Shown here: in pieces, positions 40,493 through 48,322 of the stretch
How the letters are laid out: each line of letters opens with the position of its first letter
Position numbering within the stretch: position 1 is the first letter of the stretch
Origin: Fusobacterium necrophorum subsp. necrophorum
Lineage (GTDB): Bacteria > Fusobacteriota > Fusobacteriia > Fusobacteriales > Fusobacteriaceae
Direction: 5' to 3'
Assembly: GCF_004006635.1 (NCBI RefSeq)
Contig: NZ_CP034842.1
Location: forward strand, 124,001 to 188,000
Length of the DNA stretch: 64,000 nt
Made by a program: the position numbers and the translations under genes
Notes under the pieces: generated by a model
Database searches by the model: none
Told to the model about the DNA's origin: nothing
What the model saw: only the letters and a program-made list of their open reading frames with translations

Positions 40493-41128
40493 TTATAGGG
40501 AACTTGCATCAAAGGTCCCTTCAATTTCTCGAATTTCTCCCTCCACAGGTTTCGGTAATTTCACTTCCTTAATTTCCGTTACCACCGGAGCAGGTGCTTT
40601 CGGTTGTTCTACCGGTTTTTCTTTCTTTTCTTTTTTCTCAATGATCACTGCCTTTGGAGTTTCTTTCTTTCCTTCCTTTTTCGGCTCTGTTTTTCTTTTT
40701 TCGTTTTGTATTGTTTCTACTTTTTTTGGTTGTTCTACTGGCTTTTCTACTTTTTTCTCTATTTTTTTTGCGACTTTCTTTTCTTTTTTCTCCACAGAAT
40801 CTGTTTTCTCTGTAAGAGTATTCCAAGTACTTGCAATGGTATTTTCCATTTTTTCTTCCAATTGCTCTTTCAAAATTTCTTGTTTATTTTCCTCCGGATT
40901 TCCTTCTTCAATTGTTTCTTTCCTTTCCTTTTGGCGAAGAGGAGCATCTTTTTGTGTTAAGTAAAAATTTTTCTTCCGAAGGGCAAAAGACTCTTCCACT
41001 TCTTTCTCAATTTTAGCATTTTCCGCTGCTCGTCTCATTCCTTCTTCCCTGTAAATTTGATAAATATGATACATGAAGAATAAAAAAATAAGAAGTAATA
41101 CTAGGTTTAACAATCTAATTAATTTCAT
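40493..41128 (-). CDS. Single-pass membrane protein with long Lys/Glu/Pro-rich tail, unknown function
   Basis: The 211-residue protein has one N-terminal membrane helix (IRLLNLVLLLIFLFFMYHIY), a charged helical stretch, then a long low-complexity region with repeated KKEKK, EKPVEQPK and PKKE units resembling the periplasm-spanning linker of TonB. The C-terminal TonB domain is absent; the protein ends REIEGTFDASSL. A reach across the periplasm or a scaffold role is possible, but I do not recognise the family. It overlaps folC by 14 bases. Confidence 0.8.
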   Translation of the reverse strand: MKLIRLLNLVLLLIFLFFMYHIYQIYREEGMRRAAENAKIEKEVEESFALRKKNFYLTQKDAPLRQKERKETIEEGNPEENKQEILKEQLEEKMENTIASTWNTLTEKTDSVEKKEKKVAKKIEKKVEKPVEQPKKVETIQNEKRKTEPKKEGKKETPKAVIIEKKEKKEKPVEQPKAPAPVVTEIKEVKLPKPVEGEIREIEGTFDASSL

Positions 41129-42344
41129 CGGTTTGTACTTCCTCTTTCCATTTGATTAAAGTATAAAAAGAACCACAAATAATATTTAACTTTCGGTTCT
41201 TTTTGATCAGCTTGTCATAGGCCCTCTTCATATCCTCTTCTATTGAGAAAATCGCCGGTTGATTGACAATGTGAAATAGTTCCTCTGCCGTACTCCCCCT
41301 TGGATTATCATCCAAAGAAGTTAAAAGAATATCATCGGAAATCTCTGTCATCATTTCTAACATGGTTTTTACATCTTTGTCTCTTAAAATAGAAGTTAGG
41401 ATAGCTACTTCTCTCTTCTGATAATGCTGCTTTACAATTTTTACCAATTCTCTAACTCCATCAGGATTGTGAGCTCCGTCTAAAATTACAAGAGGCTCTT
41501 TGGAAACCACTTCAAAGCGACATTCCCATCTTACTTTTTCTGCCGCTTTCTGAATAATGTCCTCTGAAATTCCCAATTGTTTTGCAGCCTCATAAGCACA
41601 TAAAAAATTGTGGTATTGATAATCTCCAAATAGAGAAAAACGGTATTGTTTTCCCTCAATGTCAATATGAGTGACAAAATTCTCAAAATCCAAAGTGTAA
41701 TGAGCATCTGCATATTTATTCAGAACATTGATTAGCTCTGCCTTCTCTTCCAAGATAGCCTGTAAAAATTCTTCCTGCTGATCCGCTACGATAACTTTCG
41801 GACAATTTTTGATAATTCCGGCTTTTTCTTTTGCAATTTTATAAATACTGTCCCCCAAATATTCCGTATGATCCAAAGAAACATTGGTAATAATACAAAG
41901 AGTAGCCTCGGAAACATTGGTAGCATCCAAACGTCCCCCCATTCCTGTTTCTAATACTACATAATCAAGTCCCTTATCTCGAAAATAAGAAAACATCATT
42001 GCCGTTGTAATTTCAAAAAAAGTAGCATCAATCTTCTCTTCCTTCATAATCTTTTCTACTTGGTAATAATAATATTCTATCTCTTCCTCTGAAATTTGCA
42101 CCCCATTCGCTACGATTCTTTCATTGAATTTTAAAATATGAGGGGAAGTATACTTTCCAACCCGGTATCCGGCTTCCAATAAAATTTTTTCCAAAGTTGT
42201 CGCAGTGGATCCTTTTCCGTTAGTCCCCGCAATATGTATGATTTTATAGGCTCTTTCGGGATGGCCCAAACATTCGCATAATCTTTCCATATTTTGTAGA
42301 CCTAACTTAATTCCGAACATAGAGTGAGAATAAATTTTCATCAT
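41115..42344 (-). CDS. folC: Folylpolyglutamate synthase / dihydrofolate synthase
   Basis: FolC (409 aa) adds glutamate to folates. Motifs are the P-loop HIAGTNGKGSTATTLE, YTSPHILKFNERI (omega loop), ETGMGGRLDATNV, ITNVSLDHTEYLG and the C-terminal VILDGAHNPDGV. The ATG at 42344 overlaps the mtnN stop as ATGA and follows GGGAGGAG; a second ATG at 42341 is possible. Whether it also has dihydrofolate synthase activity cannot be told. Confidence 0.95.
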   Translation of the reverse strand: MMKIYSHSMFGIKLGLQNMERLCECLGHPERAYKIIHIAGTNGKGSTATTLEKILLEAGYRVGKYTSPHILKFNERIVANGVQISEEEIEYYYYQVEKIMKEEKIDATFFEITTAMMFSYFRDKGLDYVVLETGMGGRLDATNVSEATLCIITNVSLDHTEYLGDSIYKIAKEKAGIIKNCPKVIVADQQEEFLQAILEEKAELINVLNKYADAHYTLDFENFVTHIDIEGKQYRFSLFGDYQYHNFLCAYEAAKQLGISEDIIQKAAEKVRWECRFEVVSKEPLVILDGAHNPDGVRELVKIVKQHYQKREVAILTSILRDKDVKTMLEMMTEISDDILLTSLDDNPRGSTAEELFHIVNQPAIFSIEEDMKRAYDKLIKKNRKLNIICGSFYTLIKWKEEVQTDEIN

Positions 42345-43057
42345 AATGTCTCCTCCCAAATGCTTTCTTGTAAGATTCCTTCTATCATTTTTTTTGAATT
42401 CTTAGCCGCTATTTTTACAAATTCCGGATAATCCATTTGAGCTTCATGATTTGCCTTGTCCGAAATGGAACGAATAATCAAAAAGGGAGTTCCTAAAATA
42501 TGACAGACATGGGCTACTGCGGCTCCTTCCATCTCTGTGCAATATCCATCAAATGTTTCCCGTAAAAACTGTATTTTTTCAAGGTCTGCCACAAACTGGT
42601 CCCCACTTAAAATTCTTCCTTGAAATATATGACTTTCCCCAAAAATCTGATTTCCCACTTTTTCTGCCACTTTCAATATGCGAGGATCTGCCGGAAAAGC
42701 ATGAACGTCCATTCTTGGAATTTTTCCCAAAGGATAACCAAAAGCAGTGACATCAAAATCATGTTCCACAAGCTCCGTTCCCAATACAATGTCCGCAATT
42801 TCAATTTCGGGATGCAAAGCCCCCGCCACTCCTGTAAACAGTAGAGCATCGACCTGAAAATGTTGATTCAACAAGGTAGCACATAAGGCCGCATTGACTT
42901 TTCCAATGCCACCTTCTACCAATACCACCTCTCTGCCGTACAATTTTCCTATCATAAATTCTAAATCTCCAATTTTTTCTATATGATAGTCTTCCTCCAA
43001 ATCTCGTTTTAATTCAATAATTTCCTCATGCATTGCTCCCATAATTCCAATTCTCAT
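42341..43057 (-). CDS. mtnN: 5'-methylthioadenosine/S-adenosylhomocysteine nucleosidase
   Basis: MtnN (238 aa) cleaves adenine from methylthioadenosine and S-adenosylhomocysteine. Motifs are RIGIMGAMHEEI, VEGGIGKVNAALCATLL, RILSGDQFVAD, TEMEGAAVAHVCH with the catalytic glutamate and RSISDKANHEA with the catalytic aspartate. It is the first gene of the mtnN-folC-orf211-hprK operon. GGGGGAG precedes ATG at 43057. Confidence 0.96.
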   Translation of the reverse strand: MRIGIMGAMHEEIIELKRDLEEDYHIEKIGDLEFMIGKLYGREVVLVEGGIGKVNAALCATLLNQHFQVDALLFTGVAGALHPEIEIADIVLGTELVEHDFDVTAFGYPLGKIPRMDVHAFPADPRILKVAEKVGNQIFGESHIFQGRILSGDQFVADLEKIQFLRETFDGYCTEMEGAAVAHVCHILGTPFLIIRSISDKANHEAQMDYPEFVKIAAKNSKKMIEGILQESIWEETL

Positions 43058-43091
43058 GTCATGCTCCCCCTATTCTATTTACTCATAAAAA

Positions 43092-43097
43092 ATTATA
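43092..43097 (-). promoter_or_regulatory. Extended -10 element of the mtnN operon
   Basis: On the minus strand TGTGTTATAAT includes a consensus TATAAT (43097-43092) preceded by TG; no good -35 box is seen 17 bases upstream. The divergent lpxL-like gene has the same TGTGTTATAAT arrangement. Confidence 0.55.
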
Positions 43098-43162
43098 ACA
43101 CAAAGCCATTTATTTCGCTAGATTTATAAAAAGAAAATTCAAACAAGTCTTTGAAGATGTGT

Positions 43163-43168
43163 TATAAT
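43163..43168 (+). promoter_or_regulatory. Extended -10 element of the lpxL-like gene
   Basis: TGTGTTATAAT with TATAAT at 43163-43168, 27 bases before the ATG. No convincing -35 box, as expected for an extended -10 promoter. Confidence 0.55.
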
Positions 43169-43194
43169 AAAAGAAAATACAAAGGAGCGTTTTT

Positions 43195-44112
43195 ATGAAG
43201 TACCGCATTCAATTTTATCTATTGTTATTTTTTCGACAACTTCTATTATGGCTGCCGGAAAAAACTCGTTTTGCTTTTGGAAATTTTTTGGGAAAAGCAG
43301 CCTATTATTTGATCTCGTCAAGAAGACAAACAACTCTTTGGAATTTACAACTTGCCTTTCCGGAAAAAACAGAGGAGGAAAGAAAAAAAATTGCTGTTCA
43401 TTCCTATCAAATTATGACAAAATACTTCTTATCGACTCTCTGGTATGACAGCTACTTACAAGAAAAAGTCCATATTTACAATCAAAGTTCTATGAAAAAA
43501 GCCTATTGGAAAGGAAGAGGAGTCATGGCTGCTGTCATGCACATGGGAAATATGGAAGCCGCTGTAAAAGCCGGAGATGGCTTTCCTATTGTAACCGTGG
43601 CTAAAGATCAAAGAAATCCCTATCTTGAAAAATTTATCATCGAAACTAGAAAGAAAAATTTAAAACTGGATTTATTGACAAAATCCAAACAAACCGTAAG
43701 ACAACTACAAGCTTACCAAAAAAAAGAAAAAAAATATATCTATGCTCTTTTTTCAGATCATAGGGATAAAGGAGCTCACGTTCATTTCTTCGGTTTAGAA
43801 ACTGTGGCTCCGACAGGGGCTGTCAGTCTTGCTTATAAGTACAATATGCCTCTGTTTCTCGTATATTCTTGCTTGGAAGAGGACAATACTACCAGCATTT
43901 ATATTTCAGAGGAAATTCCCTTGATTCGGACGGAAAACAGCAAACAAGATATTTTAGAAAATACACAGATTCTTATTCATAAAATGGAAGATGTCATTCG
44001 CAAACATCCGGAGCAATGGATGTGGTTCCATGACCGTTGGAATCTATATCGAGATTTTAAAAAAGAAGGGCTCCTTCCTCCTTTTCTAAGAGAAAAAAAT
44101 AAGGGAGAGTAA
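43195..44112 (+). CDS. LpxL/HtrB-family lipid A acyltransferase
   Basis: The 305-residue protein belongs to the late lipid A acyltransferases of the inner membrane. The HX4E catalytic motif is HMGNME, in VMAAVMHMGNMEAAVKAG. Other family features are an N-terminal hydrophobic helix, RRQTTLWNLQLAFPEKTEEE and the C-terminal HPEQWMWFHDRWN. Which acyl chain it adds is unknown. It is one of few plus-strand genes here and is monocistronic, with its stop codon inside the terminator hairpin. Confidence 0.93.
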   Translation: MKYRIQFYLLLFFRQLLLWLPEKTRFAFGNFLGKAAYYLISSRRQTTLWNLQLAFPEKTEEERKKIAVHSYQIMTKYFLSTLWYDSYLQEKVHIYNQSSMKKAYWKGRGVMAAVMHMGNMEAAVKAGDGFPIVTVAKDQRNPYLEKFIIETRKKNLKLDLLTKSKQTVRQLQAYQKKEKKYIYALFSDHRDKGAHVHFFGLETVAPTGAVSLAYKYNMPLFLVYSCLEEDNTTSIYISEEIPLIRTENSKQDILENTQILIHKMEDVIRKHPEQWMWFHDRWNLYRDFKKEGLLPPFLREKNKGE

Positions 44113-44136
44113 AATATGCTCTCCCTTTCTTTTATT
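44101..44136. terminator. Bidirectional terminator between the lpxL-like gene and hbd
   Basis: AAGGGAGAG (44101-44109) pairs with CTCTCCCTT (44119-44127). T runs follow on both strands (TTTCTTTTATT on plus, TTATTTTTTTC on minus), serving both convergent genes. Confidence 0.88.
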
Positions 44137-44968
44137 AATATTTGTAGAATCCTTCTCCCGATTTCATTCCTAATTTTCCACCACGAACCATTTTTCTCAA
44201 CAATGGATGAGGTCTGTATTTCGTATCTCCAAATTCTTTATACAATACTTCCATAATAGCTAGACAAACATCCAATCCGATCAAATCTCCTAAGGCTAAA
44301 GGTCCCATCGGATGATTTGCTCCCAATTTCATTGCAGCATCGATTCCTTCTACGGAAGCAACTCCATCTGCATAAATTCCTACCGCTTCATTGATCATAG
44401 GAATTAAAACTCTGTTTACCACAAATCCTGCCGCTTCTTCTACCTGTACAGGAACTTTTCCAATTTCTTCGGAAACTTTTTTAATCGTGTCCACCATTTC
44501 TACCGGTGTATTCAATCCGGCAATCACTTCCACCAATTTCATAACCGGTGCAGGGTTAAAGAAGTGCATTCCAATGACCGGTCTATCCAATCCTGCCCCA
44601 ATTTCTGTAATGGATAAAGAAGAAGTATTTGTTGCAAAGATCGCTTCCGGTTTGCAAATTGCCTGTAATTCTTTAAAGGTTTGTTTTTTGATTTCCATAT
44701 TTTCAACAGCAGCTTCGATGATTAAATCACAATCTCCACATTTTTCTTTTGTTCCGGTTGTAATTTTAGAAAGAATGGAGTCTGCTACCGCTTGTTCCAT
44801 TTTTCCTTTGGCAATTCTTTTGTCAAATCCTTTTTTTAATTTTTCCTTTCCTCTTGCAGCAAATTCATCATTAATATCGCACAATACTACTTCATATCCC
44901 TCTGCTTGTGCAAATGCTTGTGCAATTCCAGACCCCATAGTTCCGGCTCCAATAACTCCAACTTTCAT
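44135..44968 (-). CDS. hbd: 3-hydroxybutyryl-CoA dehydrogenase
   Basis: Hbd (277 aa) reduces acetoacetyl-CoA in butyrate formation. The Rossmann motif is VGVIGAGTMGSGIAQAFA; GMHFFNPAPVMKLVEVI contains the catalytic histidine; NRVLIPMINEA and LGDLIGLDV belong to the C-terminal dimerisation domain. The ATG at 44968, eight bases after GGAGG, is preferred over an ATG at 44974 that lies too near. It follows crt, with no thiolase, bcd or etf genes in the window. Confidence 0.97.
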   Translation of the reverse strand: MKVGVIGAGTMGSGIAQAFAQAEGYEVVLCDINDEFAARGKEKLKKGFDKRIAKGKMEQAVADSILSKITTGTKEKCGDCDLIIEAAVENMEIKKQTFKELQAICKPEAIFATNTSSLSITEIGAGLDRPVIGMHFFNPAPVMKLVEVIAGLNTPVEMVDTIKKVSEEIGKVPVQVEEAAGFVVNRVLIPMINEAVGIYADGVASVEGIDAAMKLGANHPMGPLALGDLIGLDVCLAIMEVLYKEFGDTKYRPHPLLRKMVRGGKLGMKSGEGFYKY

Positions 44969-45002
44969 ATTCATGTCCTCCTTAGTATTTTTGTCAGTAT
45001 TT

Positions 45003-45779
45003 TTATTTATTGTTGAATCCTTCTATTTTTCTTTTTTCCAAGAATGCTTTCATTCCTTCTCGCTGATCTTCCGTTTCGAAACATTGAGCAAATAACTTGG
45101 ATTCGAAATCCACCGCATCATCCATTGCTAAATCATAACCCCCATTGATAGCTTCCTTACACATTCTCACTGCAATCGGAGCATTTTTTGCAATTTTATT
45201 TGCCAGTTTCATAGCTTCCGACATTAAATCCGCCAATGGATACACTGCATTTACCAGTCCTACGGAAAAGGCTTCTTCCGCCTTCATATTCTTACAAGAA
45301 AAAATAATTTCTTTTGCCTTTCCTTGTCCAATCAATCTGGCTAGCCGTTGGGTCCCTCCAAATCCGGGAGTAATTCCTAGTCCTACTTCCGGCTGTCCGA
45401 ATAAAGCATTGTCCGAACAGATACGAATATCACAACTCATAGCAATTTCGCACCCTCCTCCCAACACAAATCCGTTGATAGCCGCAATCACAGGAATAGG
45501 AAAAGTTTCAATTTTTCTGAAAACTCTATTTCCTCTTTTTCCAAATTCTTCCGCTTCTTTTTGTGACAGAGAATACATTTCTGCAATATCCGCTCCCGCT
45601 ACAAAAGACTTTTCTCCCGCTCCGGTCAATACGATAGCTCTTGTTTTTTGTAAGTCCACGGCATCAAATGTTTTATCCAGTTCTTCCAATACTTGACTGT
45701 TTAATGCATTCAAGGCCTTCGGTCTGTCAATGGTCACTACTCCGATAAATCCTTCTTGTTGATATTTTACAAATTCCAT
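45003..45779 (-). CDS. crt: 3-hydroxybutyryl-CoA dehydratase (crotonase)
   Basis: Crt (258 aa) converts 3-hydroxybutyryl-CoA to crotonyl-CoA. Crotonase-fold marks are VTIDRPKALNALNSQVLEEL, AGADIAEM, and NGFVLGGGCEIAMSCDIRIC with the oxyanion glycine and first catalytic Glu, then FGQPEVGLGITPGFGGTQRL with the second Glu. The ATG at 45779 after AGGAGGG is the normal start; a frame to 45812 is not supported. It lies between mrp and hbd. Confidence 0.96.
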   Translation of the reverse strand: MEFVKYQQEGFIGVVTIDRPKALNALNSQVLEELDKTFDAVDLQKTRAIVLTGAGEKSFVAGADIAEMYSLSQKEAEEFGKRGNRVFRKIETFPIPVIAAINGFVLGGGCEIAMSCDIRICSDNALFGQPEVGLGITPGFGGTQRLARLIGQGKAKEIIFSCKNMKAEEAFSVGLVNAVYPLADLMSEAMKLANKIAKNAPIAVRMCKEAINGGYDLAMDDAVDFESKLFAQCFETEDQREGMKAFLEKRKIEGFNNK

Positions 45780-45816
45780 AATACACCCTCCTACTATTTG
45801 TTTGTACAACAATCCC

Positions 45817-46641
45817 CTATTTTAAAAGTTTCAAGAATCGATCCGTAATTTCTTTGAAAATCATACCAATTCCAGAATCATCTCCTTGCGTCATTTTTGC
45901 AATTTCTTGTTTCATAGGAAGCTCCCCTAAAAGATTTAAATTCATTTCCTGTAAGGAATCTTTGCCTCCATTGTTATCATGAAAATGAATGATGCTTTCA
46001 CACCCGGGACAAACGATATAACTCATATTTTCTACCAGTCCAAGGATAGGAATATTCATTTTCTTTGTCATATTGACAGCCTTTGCTACAATCATGGAAA
46101 CCATGTCCTGAGGGACTGATACCATAACCACTCCGTCCAAAGGAAGAGATTGCATTACCGTCAAGGCGACATCTCCCGTTCCCGGTGGCATATCAATGAA
46201 AAGAAAATCCAATTCTCCCCAAATCACATCATTCCAAAATTGCTTTACGACATTTCCGACAACCGGTCCTCTCCATACGACTGGTTCATTTTCATCCTCC
46301 AACAGTAAATTCAAGGACATCACTTTAATTCCTTCTTTTGTCAACACGGGAAATATTTCAGTTTCGGAAACCGCTTCTGCTCTTTCCTCTCGTATTCCCG
46401 TTAGTCTCGGAATACTTGGTCCCGTAATATCTCCATCTAAAATTCCCACTTTATATCCTCTTGTCTGTAGTTCTTTTGCCAGTAAGACGGTGACCGTTGA
46501 TTTTCCTACTCCACCTTTTCCGCTCATAACTCCAATTACTTTTTTTATTTGATTCAAAGGATTGGCATTTTTTTCTCCACAAGTCGCTTTCTTTTCTGTA
46601 CTACATCCGCTAGAAGATGGACAAGTGCTACATCCTGACAT
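45817..46641 (-). CDS. Mrp/NBP35-type P-loop ATPase, iron-sulfur carrier
   Basis: The 274-residue protein delivers Fe-S clusters in related systems. The deviant Walker A is VMSGKGGVGKSTV; LDGDITGPSIPRLTGI and DMPPGTGDVALTVMQSLPLD are typical Mrp motifs; the cluster-binding CPGC is present in MSYIVCPGCESIIHFH. The N-terminus is rich in Cys (five in the first 23 residues), as in NBP35. The ATG at 46641 has GGAGG upstream. It has its own promoter and leads the mrp-crt-hbd run. Confidence 0.94.
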   Translation of the reverse strand: MSGCSTCPSSSGCSTEKKATCGEKNANPLNQIKKVIGVMSGKGGVGKSTVTVLLAKELQTRGYKVGILDGDITGPSIPRLTGIREERAEAVSETEIFPVLTKEGIKVMSLNLLLEDENEPVVWRGPVVGNVVKQFWNDVIWGELDFLFIDMPPGTGDVALTVMQSLPLDGVVMVSVPQDMVSMIVAKAVNMTKKMNIPILGLVENMSYIVCPGCESIIHFHDNNGGKDSLQEMNLNLLGELPMKQEIAKMTQGDDSGIGMIFKEITDRFLKLLK

Positions 46642-46682
46642 TTTATTACCTCCATACTCTCCTATAATCATTCCTTATCTAG

Positions 46683-46711
46683 ATTGTAATCTTTTCTCAC
46701 AACTTTGTCAA
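46683..46711 (-). promoter_or_regulatory. Promoter of mrp-crt-hbd
   Basis: TTGACA (46711-46706) and TACAAT (46688-46683) on the minus strand with a 17-base spacer. It starts directly after the era stop codon. Confidence 0.82.
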
Positions 46712-46717
46712 CCTATT

Positions 46718-47608
46718 TTACTCCTCGTAAGAGTATCCCAACTCCTTTAAAAATGGTTTCTTCTTCCTCCAATCATCTTTCACTTTTACCCAAAGAGTCA
46801 GATAAATTTTTCGCTCCAATAAACTTTCTATTTCCTTTCTCGCTTCACTTCCAATCTCTTTTAACATTTTCCCGTTTTTTCCAATTAGAATTCCTTTTTG
46901 GGAAGCTCTCTCCACATAGATATTGATATCAAACTTATCCTTTGCTTCTTTTCGCTCCGTAACATTTAAAATTTCAATGGCAACCGAATGAGGAATTTCA
47001 TCTCTTGTCTTTTCCAATATTTTTTCTCGTACAATTTCCGTAATCATTCGATAAACAGACATATCTGTATACATATCCTCCGGATAATATTGAATTCCTT
47101 CCTCTAAATACTCCTCTAAGGCTTCCAATAGACGTGCCAATCCAAAAGAATACATTCCGGAAGCGAAGACTACTTTCAATCCCTCTCCCAATTTTTCAAC
47201 AATTTCCGCTTTCTTTTCTTCTATCTCCTGATCACTGATTTTGTCTATTTTATTTACCAGAACAACGACAGGTTTTCGAGTCTCTTTTATTTTCTCCCAA
47301 ACGAAAAAATCTCCGGTACTGATTTCCTGTGTTCCATCTAACAAAAATAAAATCGCATCTGCGTCCTTAAAACTTCGAATTGCAATGTCCGTCATATACT
47401 CTCCCAAAAGATGTTTGGGTTTATGAATTCCCGGAGTATCAATAAAAATATATTGTTTTCCTTGAACATTTAAAATTCCCTTAATATTATCTCGTGTTGT
47501 TCCGGCTTTATCTGACACAATCGCTACCTTTTCCGCTACCAGCTTATTCATCAAGGTTGATTTTCCTACATTAGGCCTCCCTACTACCGCTATAAATCCT
47601 GCTTTCAA
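46718..47608 (-). CDS. era: GTPase Era
   Basis: Era (296 aa) binds 16S rRNA and assists 30S maturation. GTPase motifs are GRPNVGKSTL (G1), IDTPGIHKPKH (G3) and VNKIDKI (G4); the KH domain contains GILIGKNGKMLKEIGSEAR. The start is a TTG at 47608 immediately after the stop of the xer-like gene, with GGAGAT upstream. It is the last gene of the ftsX-era run. Confidence 0.97.
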   Translation of the reverse strand: MKAGFIAVVGRPNVGKSTLMNKLVAEKVAIVSDKAGTTRDNIKGILNVQGKQYIFIDTPGIHKPKHLLGEYMTDIAIRSFKDADAILFLLDGTQEISTGDFFVWEKIKETRKPVVVLVNKIDKISDQEIEEKKAEIVEKLGEGLKVVFASGMYSFGLARLLEALEEYLEEGIQYYPEDMYTDMSVYRMITEIVREKILEKTRDEIPHSVAIEILNVTERKEAKDKFDINIYVERASQKGILIGKNGKMLKEIGSEARKEIESLLERKIYLTLWVKVKDDWRKKKPFLKELGYSYEE

Positions 47609-48322
47609 TTACCTATCTCCTATTCCTATTTCAAAATAATGCTCTCTTGTTTTTTTAATATCTATCTTTTCCCGTTTCCAACTCTCTTTTTTTATTTGAG
47701 AAGCCCTCCAATTCGGATTTCTTTTTTTCAGTTCTTTGTCATACTGCTGTCGATTTCCTTGAAAAACTTTTTCTTCCGGAGTTTTCTGAGAAACTATTTT
47801 TTGAAATTTCTCTTTTAAAAAGCTCGGAATTTCATAGGAGTATACTTTTCCTTGCCGTTTTCCGACCAGCTTTTTAAAATCATACTCTTGTAAACTTGCT
47901 ACCTTAACATCAAATAAATCTAAAATTTTTGCTTCGCTTTCCCACAACATCTGTGTCAGCAATTTCATTTCCTCGCTCAGATTCGAGAGTAAACATTGAT
48001 ATTCTTCCTCGGACAGTCGTTCTTTCTTCTCCTTCTCTTGCTTTCTTTGTATTGGCATAAGCAAAGGAAAAGGATTTCTTTTTATTTTTCTTTCTATCAA
48101 CAAGTATTGATAAAACTTTCGAATGACACTTTGCTTTCTTCGAAGACTGCTTTCTTTTAATTTTCCCTGACAGACTTCAAAATACTTTCGCAACTCTTCT
48201 TCTTCTGCCTCTAAAAAACTTTTCTCCAAAAATTCTCGTAATTGCTCCAAATCTCTCCGATATATTTTTCTTGTCTTTTCTTGCCCCACTTTTTGTTCCA
48301 GATACACTTCCACTTCTTTCAT
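47609..48322 (-). CDS. Degenerate tyrosine-recombinase-like protein lacking catalytic residues
   Basis: The 237-residue protein has a Xer-like SAM core-binding domain (YLEQKVGQEKTRKIYRRDLE to FYQYLLIERKIKRNPF, about residues 1-90). The following part, LSEEEYQCLLSNLSEEMKLL onwards, sits where the catalytic domain should be, but the first catalytic arginine (usually in G-L-R-x-x-E) is missing and no HxxR or terminal catalytic tyrosine motif is visible. It may bind DNA without cutting. It overlaps recN as ATGA and abuts era, so it is a stable member of this operon. Confidence 0.78.
   Translation of the reverse strand: MKEVEVYLEQKVGQEKTRKIYRRDLEQLREFLEKSFLEAEEEELRKYFEVCQGKLKESSLRRKQSVIRKFYQYLLIERKIKRNPFPLLMPIQRKQEKEKKERLSEEEYQCLLSNLSEEMKLLTQMLWESEAKILDLFDVKVASLQEYDFKKLVGKRQGKVYSYEIPSFLKEKFQKIVSQKTPEEKVFQGNRQQYDKELKKRNPNWRASQIKKESWKREKIDIKKTREHYFEIGIGDR

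Noticed and set aside
44391..45095. A 234-codon frame on the plus strand
   Set aside because: Antisense shadow of hbd and the crt boundary; no ribosome site, and the opposite frame is a certain enzyme gene.
45145..45696. A 183-codon frame on the plus strand
   Set aside because: Antisense shadow of crt with no independent support.
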